DNA of 52,216 nt from Deltaproteobacteria bacterium (GCA_031269825.1 JAISYP010000156.1:1-52216); one strand, 5' to 3'. Counted from the first letter of the stretch, positions 8,482-16,723 are shown. Program-made: numbers and translations. Notes: a model not told the origin generated them from the sequence alone.

Positions 8482-9315
8482 TTAGGGGTTTTCCAGAATC
8501 TGGGCCAAGGGGGCGTAGTCCTGACCAACTCGCTTGAGCTGAGCCACCCTCAATAACTTCCTAGCCAAAAGTCGATAAAGCTGTCGATCCTCGCCAGACA
8601 AAGCCGCCAAATGATCCGCCACCGTGGACACGTCCCCCCGCTCCACCGGGCCAGTCAAAGCGTCCACTGGGCCATACTCGGCGATATTTTTGGCGTTATT
8701 AAGGGCCAAACGGAACAAGGCCGGTTTAGCTCCCCCCAAACCACAAGAGTCCAATAGCTCGGAGCCCATAAAGGCCAAAGCCACGGCGAAATTACTCACC
8801 ACTGAGGCCGCGCAATGATAGAGCGTCTTTTTCGTCTTGTCCAGGATTTGGACTTCGTTACCTAAGCTGGCTATCAAGTTTTTGACTTGGGTTAAAGCTG
8901 GCTCATCGCCTTCTATGGCGAAAAAAGCTCCCGCCAAAAGCTCCCGGGAACGGTATTTGTCGGAAATGGCCATTAAGGGATGGAGCGAGATCGCCTCACC
9001 ACCCCGTTCCCGAGCCCTGGCCAGGACGTCGCTGGCCAAGGAACCGCTACAATGGGCGAAGATTTTCCCCTTAACCCCCACCAAAGAAGCGAAAACTTGG
9101 CCAATAAATCTATCTGGCACGGTCAAGAAAATCAAATCCGCCGCCTGGAGGAGAGACTCACGGTCAGAAAAAAAACGCGAGTTAGTCAAGCGAGCGGCTT
9201 CCTGGGCTGGTTCCGGGCTTTGGGAAGCGTAACCCACCACGCTCAAGCCTTTTTCTTTAAAATACTGGCCAAGGCAAAATCCGACCTTGCCGGCCCCAAT
9301 AAAGCCAATTTTCAT
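8482..9315 (-). CDS. panG: DUF2520 Rossmann-fold reductase, probable ketopantoate reductase PanG
   Basis: N-terminal NAD(P)-binding Rossmann fold (MKIGFIGAGKVG, glycine motif at residues 6-11), then a DUF2520-type helical domain from about residue 150 (SNFAVALAFMGSELL, DALTGPVERGD). Established knowledge, from memory: PanG, first described in Francisella, is a second class of ketopantoate reductase of this architecture, unrelated in detail to PanE. Here it opens an operon with panB, panC and panD, which otherwise lacks the ketopantoate-to-pantoate step, so PanG is the natural call. I place the start at the ATG at 9315 (GAGGGGAAAGG upstream) rather than a TTG seven codons earlier. The protein is 277 aa. 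The alternative is a generic DUF2520 oxidoreductase. Confidence 0.8.
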   Translation of the reverse strand: MKIGFIGAGKVGFCLGQYFKEKGLSVVGYASQSPEPAQEAARLTNSRFFSDRESLLQAADLIFLTVPDRFIGQVFASLVGVKGKIFAHCSGSLASDVLARARERGGEAISLHPLMAISDKYRSRELLAGAFFAIEGDEPALTQVKNLIASLGNEVQILDKTKKTLYHCAASVVSNFAVALAFMGSELLDSCGLGGAKPALFRLALNNAKNIAEYGPVDALTGPVERGDVSTVADHLAALSGEDRQLYRLLARKLLRVAQLKRVGQDYAPLAQILENP

Positions 9316-9468
9316 GGTTTTCGCCTTTCCCCTCAATCCCCCTTAAGGCTTATCATCCCCAAGAGGCTCACCCCCATTAAGGCGCGCGAAGTTGGTCATT
9401 TCGCTTACATAATCATTTTGCCAAGATAATCTAATGATACTGTTTAAAGGAGAATTTGACAAGCCAGA

Positions 9469-9477
9469 TGGTATAAT
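9469..9477 (+). promoter_or_regulatory. extended -10 promoter
   Basis: TGGTATAAT is an extended -10 element 49 bp before the following ATG. A TTGACA lies at 9456-9461, but only 10 bp away, too close to be its -35. Confidence 0.45.
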
Positions 9478-9526
9478 GATCTAGGCGCCGTTTCACGGGC
9501 CACCCAATCCATCCCCCGAGGCGCCC

Positions 9527-9949
9527 ATGACCAAACCTAGCGTAATACTGGCCCTAGCCCGGGATCTGTGTTTAAAACTGTTGGATCGACGTAATCTATC
9601 CGCCGCTAACCTGCCCCAAGCCCTGATTGACCTGGCGGAGACCGGCCAAGAGATCGTTGACGCGGGTCCGCCAGGCTGGCCGCTCTTACGTCTGGCCGGA
9701 ACCCTAACGGTCTGTCAAATTGACCGCGGCTGGATCGGCAACGTCGCCGCCGTTCAGGAGCGCCTCAAACAAAACGCCCAACTGACCCGAAAAGCTATCG
9801 CCCATCAGAGCCCAGAAAAGGCCAAGGAGCTCCTCCAACTGACCGTTTCTCTGGCCATAAAGCTCATTGAAACCAATGGGGTTAGCTCGGGCAACTGGGA
9901 GCCCACGTTTCTGGAAATCGCCAAGACTTTGGAGCGGTTAGCCGACTAA
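9527..9949 (+). CDS. small helical protein of unknown function (140 aa)
   Basis: I do not recognise the family. The protein is predicted mostly alpha-helical, soluble and without cysteine clusters or a signal peptide. It starts MTKPSVILALARDLCLKLLD and ends in an amphipathic helix (FLEIAKTLERLAD). An ATG with GAGG upstream and an extended -10 support a real gene. It is transcribed alone, divergent from panG and convergent with the rluA-type gene. Confidence 0.7.
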   Translation: MTKPSVILALARDLCLKLLDRRNLSAANLPQALIDLAETGQEIVDAGPPGWPLLRLAGTLTVCQIDRGWIGNVAAVQERLKQNAQLTRKAIAHQSPEKAKELLQLTVSLAIKLIETNGVSSGNWEPTFLEIAKTLERLAD

Positions 9950-9992
9950 TTACAATAATCGCCGTTTTAACTCCCGCCAGAGTCAAGGCCGC

Positions 9993-10913
9993 CTAAGGCC
10001 ACAGTCCTTGTAACTCTGGCTCCAGGGGGCCTATCGCGAACCAATCTCGGCCATCGCGCTCCGTGACCCTTAACCCCGCGGCCCGCAGAGCCAGACGCGA
10101 AAAAGCCGCGCCCCCATAAAAATTGTCGCCCAATATGGGGTAACCCTGTAAATCCAAATGCAGCCGAATCTGATGGGTGCGCCCAGTCAAAGGCCGAGCG
10201 GCCCACAGGATTTGGCCATCTTGGGCCTTGATAACCCGAAGAATAGTTTTGGCCAGTTTCCCTGGCCCCTCGGCCCGAGCCACGTAATGTTGGCCAGATT
10301 TAGCCACGTAAGCGGTCACGGTTTTTTCCACCCAGTCGGGTTTTTCGCCTAAAGTTAAAGCCAAATAGAGTTTACTCACCCGGCCTTGACTGAAAGCCTG
10401 ACCTAAACGCGAGGCGGTGGGGGCGTTTTTGGCCATAATCAAGAATCCCGAGGTGCCCACGTCCAAGCGATGAGCCAGGCGCATGGGCATGTTCCGCAAA
10501 CGCTCCAAGGCCGCTTGGGCGTTATTGTAGTTGTCATGGGGCACGGACTGGGCGGGCCGACCAGATTCCTTGTCATAAATAAGGATATCTGGATCCTCAA
10601 AAACAATTCTTTTCGGATCCGCCTCATAAAAACGCTTCGGCCCATAGCGGGGCCAGTTGACCCGAAACCGCGCCCCCGCTTCCAAGGGGCCATCTGGATC
10701 GGGTTGAGGCTTATCCATCATCCATAAACAACCAAAAGCCACCATCTCCCGCGCCCACTCCGGCGAACCCAGTTTAGCGACGAGGCGATGGGCCGGCTGG
10801 CCAGCCAGATCTTTGGGCGTTTGTCCGGTGACAAACGGAAAAAAGCGGTTAAACGGCTCCATCTCTGGCGGATCGGGGATCGGCGCGTCAAAAAACGACG
10901 CCAAAGAGCTCAC
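9993..10913 (-). CDS. RluA-family pseudouridine synthase
   Basis: Converts uridine to pseudouridine in rRNA or tRNA. The RluA catalytic motif HRLDVGTSG (Asp nucleophile) is at about residue 147-155, followed by KLYLAL and the late GRTHQIRLHL and LGD segments. At 306 aa it is of normal length; no clear N-terminal S4 domain is visible, so which of the RluA/C/D or TruC targets it modifies is open. The GTG start overlaps the sfsA stop as GTGA. It is the last gene of the atpZ-atpI-miaA-sfsA operon. Confidence 0.92.
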   Translation of the reverse strand: MSSLASFFDAPIPDPPEMEPFNRFFPFVTGQTPKDLAGQPAHRLVAKLGSPEWAREMVAFGCLWMMDKPQPDPDGPLEAGARFRVNWPRYGPKRFYEADPKRIVFEDPDILIYDKESGRPAQSVPHDNYNNAQAALERLRNMPMRLAHRLDVGTSGFLIMAKNAPTASRLGQAFSQGRVSKLYLALTLGEKPDWVEKTVTAYVAKSGQHYVARAEGPGKLAKTILRVIKAQDGQILWAARPLTGRTHQIRLHLDLQGYPILGDNFYGGAAFSRLALRAAGLRVTERDGRDWFAIGPLEPELQGLWP

Positions 10914-11608
10914 AACTCCACCGCCAACCGCTCGCCCAAACTAGCCTCCGTTAAAGTTAGATCCACTCCCCAGGCCAAAATTTCCACTCCTTGTCGAACC
11001 ACCTGGGCTAAAGTTTTCGCCCACACCGGGTCAATACGCGCCGCTGGCCGGAAAACCCTCGCCTTTCTCTGCGCCAAAATCAAAATAATGGCCCGATCCC
11101 CAGCTTCGACCAATTGGGCCAGCTCCAAGAGATGGCGCGTTCCCCTTTGGCTAACCGCGTCCGGAAAAAGAGCCACCCCCGCCTCCACTAAAGAGCAATT
11201 CTTCACCTCCACCCAGACCGTGGGGCCCTGGGGACTTTTTAGACGCAGATCCAGACGACTGTGGCCAATGGAAACTTCCGAGGTGACTTCGGCGTTTAAG
11301 GGCCAAGTGGGAAAAAAACCGGCCCGGGCGGCCAAGACGGCGAGACGATTGGGTAAGGTGGTGTTGACCCCCACCAGACCATCGGGCATTTCAATCATCT
11401 CCCAAGAATAGGGATAACGTCTTTTAGGATTGTTCGAGCGACTCAAATAGATGGGCCGACCGGGCTGGCTACAAGTCAGCATACTACCCGTATTGGCCGT
11501 ATGGGCGGTTATCACCTCCCCATTGTCCAAACGCGCGTCGGCTAAAAATCTTTTGTGACGCTGGATCAAGGTGGCCCGAGTCAAGGGTGGCCAAGCGATG
11601 GCGATCAT
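10910..11608 (-). CDS. sfsA: sugar fermentation stimulation protein SfsA
   Basis: SfsA family protein of about 232 aa: an N-terminal OB-like part (RFLADARLDNG, AHTANTGSM) and a C-terminal nuclease-like fold (VEVKNCSL, FPDAVSQRGTRHL). In E. coli it was linked to maltose gene expression and DNA binding, but the biochemical role remains uncertain; residues of a PD-(D/E)XK-like core (D..., EVK) are kept. I choose the ATG at 11608, because it overlaps the miaA stop as ATGA. A TTG four codons upstream is the alternative. Both ends overlap neighbours by 4 bp. Confidence 0.93.
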   Translation of the reverse strand: MIAIAWPPLTRATLIQRHKRFLADARLDNGEVITAHTANTGSMLTCSQPGRPIYLSRSNNPKRRYPYSWEMIEMPDGLVGVNTTLPNRLAVLAARAGFFPTWPLNAEVTSEVSIGHSRLDLRLKSPQGPTVWVEVKNCSLVEAGVALFPDAVSQRGTRHLLELAQLVEAGDRAIILILAQRKARVFRPAARIDPVWAKTLAQVVRQGVEILAWGVDLTLTEASLGERLAVEL

Positions 11609-12519
11609 CCGGCCGCCCAAAAATCCCGGATTAGGTTTATGACCAGCTCTGGCTCCGGTTTAACCCACAACCCTTCCGAGGTCTGCCCCCGAAACCAAGT
11701 TCTTTGACGCTTGGCCAAACGCCGAGTGCGCCGATAAATCATTAACTTGGTCGCCTCCAAAGTCAAAGTCCCGGCCAAACAAGCCTGGGCCTCTCGATAA
11801 CCAATGGCCAACAATGGTTTTAAGTCGCCAGGCCAACGTTTAAGTAAACTGGCCGTCTCTTCCAAAAGACCGTCTTGGAGCATCTTTTCGGTTCGCGCCC
11901 AGAGATCTTGATCCAATTCGGCCGTGGGACGATCTATCACCAAGATTAGAGTTTCAAAAGGCCGGTCGGCCAGGCGGTGGTTTTCTTGGAAATTGACAAT
12001 ACTTTGACCGGTCGCCCGGAAAACCTCTAAAGCCCTTTCCACCCGAACGTAATCCCGGGGGTTAATTTTAGCCGCGGCTTGGGGATCTTCCCGCGCCAAC
12101 AGGGCGTAGGGATCTTGGCCCAAAGCGACTAAGCGTCGCAACTCCGCCCGAATGGCCGCCTGTTTGCCAGGCCCCGCGAAAAGCCCCTTGGTTAAACTCC
12201 TTAAATATAGGCCCGCGCCCCCGACTATGAGGACTGGGCGACCAGAGCGATTTAATTGTTCCACCAAAGGCCGAGCTAAACTCAAATAAGCCGCCGCGTC
12301 AAAATCCTCGTCGGGATCCACAATATCAAAAAGATGGTGCGGAACCAGGGCCCGCTCGGTTAAGGTCGGTTTAGCCGAGCCAATGTCCAAGCCTCGATAG
12401 AAGGCCAAACTATCGGCGTTGATAATCTCGCCCCCCAATGCTTGAGCCGCCGCGATGGCGAGCCGACTTTTGCCAGAGCCAGTGGGGCCAGTTAAAACAA
12501 TAGCCTTAGGCCGGGTCAT
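11605..12519 (-). CDS. miaA: tRNA dimethylallyltransferase
   Basis: Adds a dimethylallyl group to N6 of A37 in tRNAs that read UNN codons, the first step of ms2i6A formation. It has the P-loop GPTGSGKS, then NADSLAFYRGLDIGSAKP (substrate Asp and the DxxQxY-equivalent segment), PHHLFDIVDP and GGAGLYLRSL. The C-terminal RRLAKRQRTWFRG is the usual tRNA-binding end. I start at the ATG at 12519 (304 aa). A start 27 codons upstream would add an unrelated, Pro/Arg-rich tail inside atpI. It overlaps atpI by 14 bp. Confidence 0.96.
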   Translation of the reverse strand: MTRPKAIVLTGPTGSGKSRLAIAAAQALGGEIINADSLAFYRGLDIGSAKPTLTERALVPHHLFDIVDPDEDFDAAAYLSLARPLVEQLNRSGRPVLIVGGAGLYLRSLTKGLFAGPGKQAAIRAELRRLVALGQDPYALLAREDPQAAAKINPRDYVRVERALEVFRATGQSIVNFQENHRLADRPFETLILVIDRPTAELDQDLWARTEKMLQDGLLEETASLLKRWPGDLKPLLAIGYREAQACLAGTLTLEATKLMIYRRTRRLAKRQRTWFRGQTSEGLWVKPEPELVINLIRDFWAAG

Positions 12520-13078
12520 GGGCGGGTGGCGAAGCTTGAGGGGTCTCGGGGGGCGCGTTTCGCGGGCGCGGTTGGGCCACGACGCTAGAATCGCGCGCAT
12601 CCGGGGAGTCGGTCAAAGCGTTAGCCTCCGCCGAGGCGGCGAGCGGCGCTAAGGGTTGGTCTTGGTTGAATTTTAATAAATAAAGAGCCCCGCCCCAAAT
12701 TACGGTGACGAACATACCCACAAAAAAGATCGATAACCCGCCTAAAAAAGCTAAAGGCGAGCCGAGCCTAAATTTAATAATCAACCAGCAAGAAACGCCA
12801 GTGACCAAAAAGGCCAGGTTAAACTTCAGAACTGTCCAAAAAATGGAATGACTCAACCGACCTGGGCGACTGTGGATGATGGTCTGGCGCAACAATAGAA
12901 CATTGGCCAAAACCAGGCCACAGCCCAAAGAGGTTCCCACCGCTCCGCTGAGCCCCCCCAAAATACTGGCCACCACCACGGCCACCAAGGCCAAGACCAC
13001 GCAGACGCGAGTAAAAAGGCCGCTATAATGGATCAGCTCCAAAATTTGCTTAGAAAAAACGGGAGCCGTCTCGCTCAT
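12506..13078 (-). CDS. atpI: ATP synthase subunit I-like membrane protein
   Basis: A 190-aa protein with four hydrophobic segments (about residues 19-40, 43-62, 78-100, 105-128), the layout of AtpI, which helps assemble the c-ring of the F-type ATP synthase and may take part in magnesium handling. The last 60 residues form a Pro/Ala/Ser-rich cytoplasmic tail that is unusually long. It overlaps atpZ by 4 bp (ATGA). Oddly, atpB and the remaining ATP synthase genes do not follow; the next gene is miaA. Confidence 0.75.
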   Translation of the reverse strand: MSETAPVFSKQILELIHYSGLFTRVCVVLALVAVVVASILGGLSGAVGTSLGCGLVLANVLLLRQTIIHSRPGRLSHSIFWTVLKFNLAFLVTGVSCWLIIKFRLGSPLAFLGGLSIFFVGMFVTVIWGGALYLLKFNQDQPLAPLAASAEANALTDSPDARDSSVVAQPRPRNAPPETPQASPPAHDPA

Positions 13079-13386
13079 GAGTCTTCCTTTTTCTTATTAG
13101 CCAGGCGACTGGCCTCTTGGCTTCGCTCCAGGCGCTTGGCCAGGATGAAAATATTACGATAACCGGCCACTAGCCCCAACAAAAGACCGATGATAAAACC
13201 CCAGGGTTTGGAGCCCAAATACTTGTCCAACCACCAACCCGCGCCAGCTCCCAAAAAAATGGCGATGACCAAGGACAACCCAATGGAGGAGGCGGTGGCC
13301 AGAACCGAGACCTGACGGACGCGATCAAAAGGGGAGCCAGGGGGTGAGCCAGGTGGGGAGTCAGGGCGCGAGTCAGGGGAGGCCAT
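13075..13386 (-). CDS. atpZ: AtpZ/AtpI-type small membrane protein
   Basis: This 103-aa protein has two membrane segments (about residues 33-55 and 64-84) joined by a short loop holding LDKYLGSKPWG, the classic signature of the AtpZ/AtpI (F0F1-ATPase subunit) family. The first 25 residues are a Ser/Pro repeat (SPPGSPPGSP) encoded by about 12-bp DNA repeats, longer than in usual members. AGGATT precedes the ATG. It leads a five-gene overlapping operon. Confidence 0.8.
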   Translation of the reverse strand: MASPDSRPDSPPGSPPGSPFDRVRQVSVLATASSIGLSLVIAIFLGAGAGWWLDKYLGSKPWGFIIGLLLGLVAGYRNIFILAKRLERSQEASRLANKKKEDS

Positions 13387-13981
13387 AAATAATCCTAAAA
13401 ATATTTAACGCGAACGGGGACGCGCCGTTAGCCCTATTATCACAAAGATCGATTTAAAAAGCCAGACGCGGGCTCCAACCGTCTTGGGGGTCGACTAAAT
13501 TCAGATAAAAAAGACAAGACCATGGGACTACCGATCTAACAAGACATTAAAAAATAATAATTTAGATAATAAGACAATAAAATGAATCATTATTTATATA
13601 AAAGATAAAAATATTATATAAAAATATTATTTATCAAAATTTTATGGCTTCGAGAAAACCCTAGATTATTGGAAATCTTCAAGAAAAATAGTATTAATTT
13701 CAATAATTTATAAATTAGGATTCTTGATTTATGGACTTTTCGCGAGGCCATCAAATTTGATGCCTTCGCAAAAAGTCCCAGCCTATTTTTGAGCAGTTTA
13801 CGTCTATCAAAACTACATAATAGGATAATTTTCGTCTACTAAAATTACATAAGAAACTTACTTAAAAAAAGTTATCTGATTTTTGGTGTAGTTCAAATTA
13901 ATTTATTGAGCTTTAATTTTTGAACCTATATATTTATAAGCTTAAAAGACCCAATCCGCCATAAAATTAATGAAGTGATGT
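13387..13981. other. AT-rich intergenic region with a small inverted-repeat element
   Basis: About 595 bp upstream of the divergent atpZ operon and the first secreted cassette gene. It is strongly AT-rich outside the 13641-13755 element and has no open frame. The last 30 bp, containing the ribosome site GAAGTGATGT, are nearly identical to those before the second cassette gene. Confidence 0.5.
13641..13755 (+). mobile_element. ~115 bp inverted-repeat element (MITE-like), copy 1
   Basis: The left end, ATGGCTTCGAGAAAACCC, and the inverted right end, TGATGGCCTCGCGAAAAGTCC, form imperfect terminal inverted repeats of about 20 bp. The ~75 bp interior is roughly 85% the same as that of the copy at 39683-39799, which lies in the opposite orientation. 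No protein is encoded. Immediately after the right end a further inverted copy of the end motif (TTGATGCCTTCGCAAAAAG, about 13756-13775) makes a 46-bp near-palindrome. Confidence 0.65.
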
Positions 13982-14495
13982 ATGTTCAGCGTCAGCAAAC
14001 TGTTCTTTTACGCCTTTTTTTTACCCCTCCTAGCCATGGCCGCCTTGATTCGCGCCCAGCGCGCTGAGGCCGGGGTTCTGTCTGGCTCGCCGGCCCAGAA
14101 CAGCCTGAGCGCCGCGGCTGATACCCTCTCTTCCGGCCAAGCGCTAAACGCTGAGGGGAAATTAGGCTCCTCGCGGCCTGTCTCCGGCCGGAGCGATTAT
14201 TTTGATGACCGCCGCGACGACAAACGTTACCCCAATTGCAAACGCGTCCAAAACCACGACACCAAGCGTTGTCGCGAGCGCGTCGTTTCCAACTATTTTA
14301 GCCACAAACCCGGCCCCAAACCTAGCCACGGCAAATTTGACAATAATAAGTTTGACCACGATAAGTTTGAAGGTGGCCGGGACGACAGGCGTTACCCCTA
14401 GCGCGCGCGTCAAACACCGCGACAACAAGCGTTATCGCGAACTTTATCGCGAGCGCGTTTTGAAAAACTACGCCCACGGCTACAGCCCTCGGTAA
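13982..14495 (+). pseudogene. secreted cysteine-cassette protein, frameshifted copy
   Basis: First of two tandem paralogues. The open frame from the ATG at 13982 gives a signal peptide (FFYAFFLPLLAMAAL, cleavage after AEA), a linker and one cassette (DDRRDDKRYPNCKRVQNHD), and stops at 14401. Compared with the intact paralogue at 15441, the frame changes at about 14399: the second cassette (KHRDNKRYREL, then VLKNYAHGYSPR) continues in another frame to a TAA at 14493-14495. So the gene has suffered a 1-2 base indel. In the first cassette the second Cys is also replaced by Arg (RCRERV for RYRECV). It could still make a 139-aa one-cassette product. Confidence 0.7.
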
Positions 14496-14505
14496 GTCGA
14501 CTCCA

Positions 14506-14532
14506 CCAGCCCCTTTGGGCTGGCCTTCTATT
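14506..14532 (+). terminator. hairpin after first cassette gene
   Basis: CCAGCCC (14506-14512), a CTTT loop and GGGCTGG (14517-14523) make a perfect 7-bp stem, followed by a T-rich stretch. A similar CCAGTCC/GGGTTGG structure follows the second paralogue (about 15941-15962). Confidence 0.6.
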
Positions 14533-14552
14533 CTTTAGATAATAAACAAAAG

Positions 14553-14585
14553 GCCCATGGCTCTGGCTATGGGCTTATTGTCTTT
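14553..14585 (+). terminator. second hairpin terminator
   Basis: GCCCAT (14553-14558) pairs with ATGGGC (14569-14574) around a 10-nt loop, followed by TTATTGTCTTT. A plausible backup terminator. Confidence 0.5.
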
Positions 14586-15440
14586 AAAATCAAATCCTAT
14601 TTTATGGAATTTTGGTCGTAACCCTCTTGGCCTTGGTCTATTAAACTGGAAATAGCGTTCTCGGTGGTCGAAAGATTAGTTTAGCCGATGGCCAGGGTGA
14701 CTCCTGACCAGTTATTTCTATTGGAGCTAACAATGTTGATGTAGAATCAAAATGACTGTTTATCTATAAAATATATTCGCTAAATTATATATAAAGAGAG
14801 TAACATAACTATAAATATTAAAAATAATCAATTTACTGTTTATTTAAAAATATTAATTAAATTTATTAGTCTTATAAAACTTTAATACAATTATTATATA
14901 ATTAAAAATTATAAATTAATAATAATAAAAAAAATTATACTCAAATTTTGTTAAAAAATTATTAATTCTTGCGCTATCTGTCTTCTCTCTTTTAAATATT
15001 CGTAATAGCTAAAAATTGTCCCCACTACATTGTCCACCCTACTTTGTCCAGTCTACTTTGACCGCCTCTATTTTTCCCTACCATTTTTCCTACTTCAGAC
15101 CCCGCCTATCTGGTTGGTTAATAAATTTTTCCCCTATTTTTGGGTTGACGGGTAAAAAGGAACCCAAACTTCCCCTTTCTGAGTAAAAAATATCCTAAAC
15201 CGACGAGTGTTCGCGATTAGCCAATAGCCCTTCCTTCCGGTATTGAGGGCGATTTTGTAACCTTTACCCAAAAATCCTCGTTCAACGAAGCCTATAACTT
15301 GACTTGGCCCGGTTATTGCTATAAACCTAATCATGAAAATTTTTGGCGGAGTTCTAATTAAAATCTGAACTATAGTTCCAGATATTACATGTTTGAGAGC
15401 TTTTAATACCAAACCGCCATCAGATTCAATGAGGTGATGT
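14586..15440. other. AT-rich spacer between the cassette paralogues
   Basis: About 855 bp. From 14740 to 15000 it is extremely AT-rich with no coding potential. The part 15134-15440 can be read on the minus strand as a short basic open frame, but its start overlaps the next gene's start, it has no ribosome site, and I do not support it as a gene. Confidence 0.5.
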
Positions 15441-15932
15441 ATGTCCATTGTTAGAAACCGACTCGTTTACGCCTTTTTTCTGCCCCTCCTAGCCATGGTC
15501 GCTTTGATTTGCGCCCAACGCGCTGAGGCTGGGGTTCTTTCTTCGTCAGCCCAGGACAGCCTGAGCGCCGCGGCCGACACTCTCTTTACCGGCCAAGCTT
15601 TGACCGCTGAGGGGAAATTAAGCTCCTTCCAGCCTGTCTCCGACCGGAGCGATTATTTTGATGACCGCCGCGACGACAAACGTTACCCCAAGTGCAAACG
15701 CATCCAAAACCACGACACCAAGCGTTATCGCGAGTGCGTCGTTTCCAACTATTTTAGCCACAATCCCGGCCCCAAACCTAGCCACGGCAAGTTTGACAAT
15801 AATAAGTTTGACCACGATAAGTTTGACGATCGTCGTGACGACAAGCGTTACCCCAAGTGCAGACGCATCCAAAACCACGACACCAAGCGTTATCGCGAGT
15901 GCGTTATGGAAAACTACTACGGCCGTCGGTAA
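15441..15932 (+). CDS. secreted protein with two C-x13-C basic cassettes (163 aa)
   Basis: I do not recognise a named family. Residues 1-30 are a signal peptide: a positive start, then a hydrophobic core (FFLPLLAMVALI) and an AEA cleavage site. The mature protein has an Ala/Ser-rich linker, then two near-identical cassettes of about 35 residues. Each contains DDRRDDKRYPKC, RIQNHDTKRYREC and NYF or NYY, so two cysteines sit 13 residues apart and probably form one disulfide per cassette. A GKFDNNKFDHDKF linker joins the cassettes. The mature part is rich in Arg, Lys and Asp. The family is duplicated in tandem here, with conserved leader and terminator. A secreted binding or antagonistic peptide is possible, but not shown. 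Confidence 0.75.
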   Translation: MSIVRNRLVYAFFLPLLAMVALICAQRAEAGVLSSSAQDSLSAAADTLFTGQALTAEGKLSSFQPVSDRSDYFDDRRDDKRYPKCKRIQNHDTKRYRECVVSNYFSHNPGPKPSHGKFDNNKFDHDKFDDRRDDKRYPKCRRIQNHDTKRYRECVMENYYGRR

Positions 15933-15988
15933 GTCGATTCCGCCAGTCCCCCTTTGGGTTGGCCTTATATAGTCTTTGATAACACTCG

Positions 15989-16019
15989 GGTAGGGGGCGG
16001 TATAGAGCCGCCCTCTACC
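15989..16019. other. strong 12-bp hairpin in a gene-free stretch
   Basis: GGTAGGGGGCGG (15989-16000) pairs with CCGCCCTCTACC (16008-16019), with one G-T wobble, around a 7-nt loop. No T-run follows on either strand, so it is not a standard terminator. The surrounding 15933-16486 region is about 50% GC and holds no gene that I can support. Confidence 0.5.
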
Positions 16020-16486
16020 ACGCCACCAGGGCGCCGTTCGGCCCCCAGCGGCTCAACTACCCACTCCATCGTTTAGAGTTTACCATTTCGCGCCTCTTTG
16101 ATAACTCTGCGTGGCTAAGTTTCTCAAGACACTGATTGGTCAGAGTGACGCTTTGAGCCTGACTATGGGCTAGCCGCTATTTCCTTTCGCGAGCGTTGGC
16201 CCATTTCTAGGCTGTTTCCTCGCTTTGGCCGAATGATTTCCGGTTCTTAAACCTAGTTTTGGCCAACTTCCAACGTTCGCGGACACGCGCCCTCAGTCTG
16301 GCCCGTATCCTTCATCATCCATCCATATAGCCTAGCCATCCCACCACGCTACCTCAGCAGAAAGCGCGGTTTTCAAAGATCGGCCACGTCGCGCTCTTCG
16401 TGAGTCAACGGGCCTTCTCTTTAGGGCTTTTCAGATTTTTCTCGTATGGCTTTGGCTATGGGTTTATGGTCGTTTCAACCAATAAA

Positions 16487-16723
16487 CTATTTTTTCAGGA
16501 TTTCTGGGTTAACGCCCAAACATTTTTCAGCGAACTGGCACCAACGGGCGCACCCCTCGTTAAGTTTAGGGTTGGGAAAAATATGACCACACCCCGGACA
16601 CTTCCGGCGAGCGTCGTCTTTGAAAAATTCCACCTTAGCCGCGCAGGCTGGGCAAGTAATCTCAAAAATATCCCCTGGCTTCCAAAAGGCCGTGTCTTGG
16701 CCTGGGCACATGACCGTCGACAT
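16487..16723 (-). CDS. eight-cysteine zinc-ribbon protein (78 aa)
   Basis: A small protein with eight Cys: C6, then CPAC (24-27), CPGC (42-45), and C58, C62 and C68. The order FWKPGDIFEITCPAC, VEFFKDDARRKCPGCG and NPKLNEGCARWC is a pattern I know from a small family in anaerobic deltaproteobacteria and related bacteria, where it occurs as a separate protein or next to an HD domain. Its function is unknown; a structural zinc or metal-sensing role is inferred. GGGAGG precedes the ATG. It lies 13 bp after the ferredoxin gene, the usual genomic partner. Confidence 0.85.
   Translation of the reverse strand: MSTVMCPGQDTAFWKPGDIFEITCPACAAKVEFFKDDARRKCPGCGHIFPNPKLNEGCARWCQFAEKCLGVNPEILKK

Noticed and set aside
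9456-9477. TTGACA plus TATAAT as a full sigma70 promoter
   Set aside because: The spacer is only 10 bp. The -10 is kept as an extended -10 instead.
15134-15448. 104-codon minus-strand frame upstream of the second cassette gene
   Set aside because: Its start overlaps the next gene's start, it has no ribosome site, and the region aligns with leader DNA rather than a known protein.
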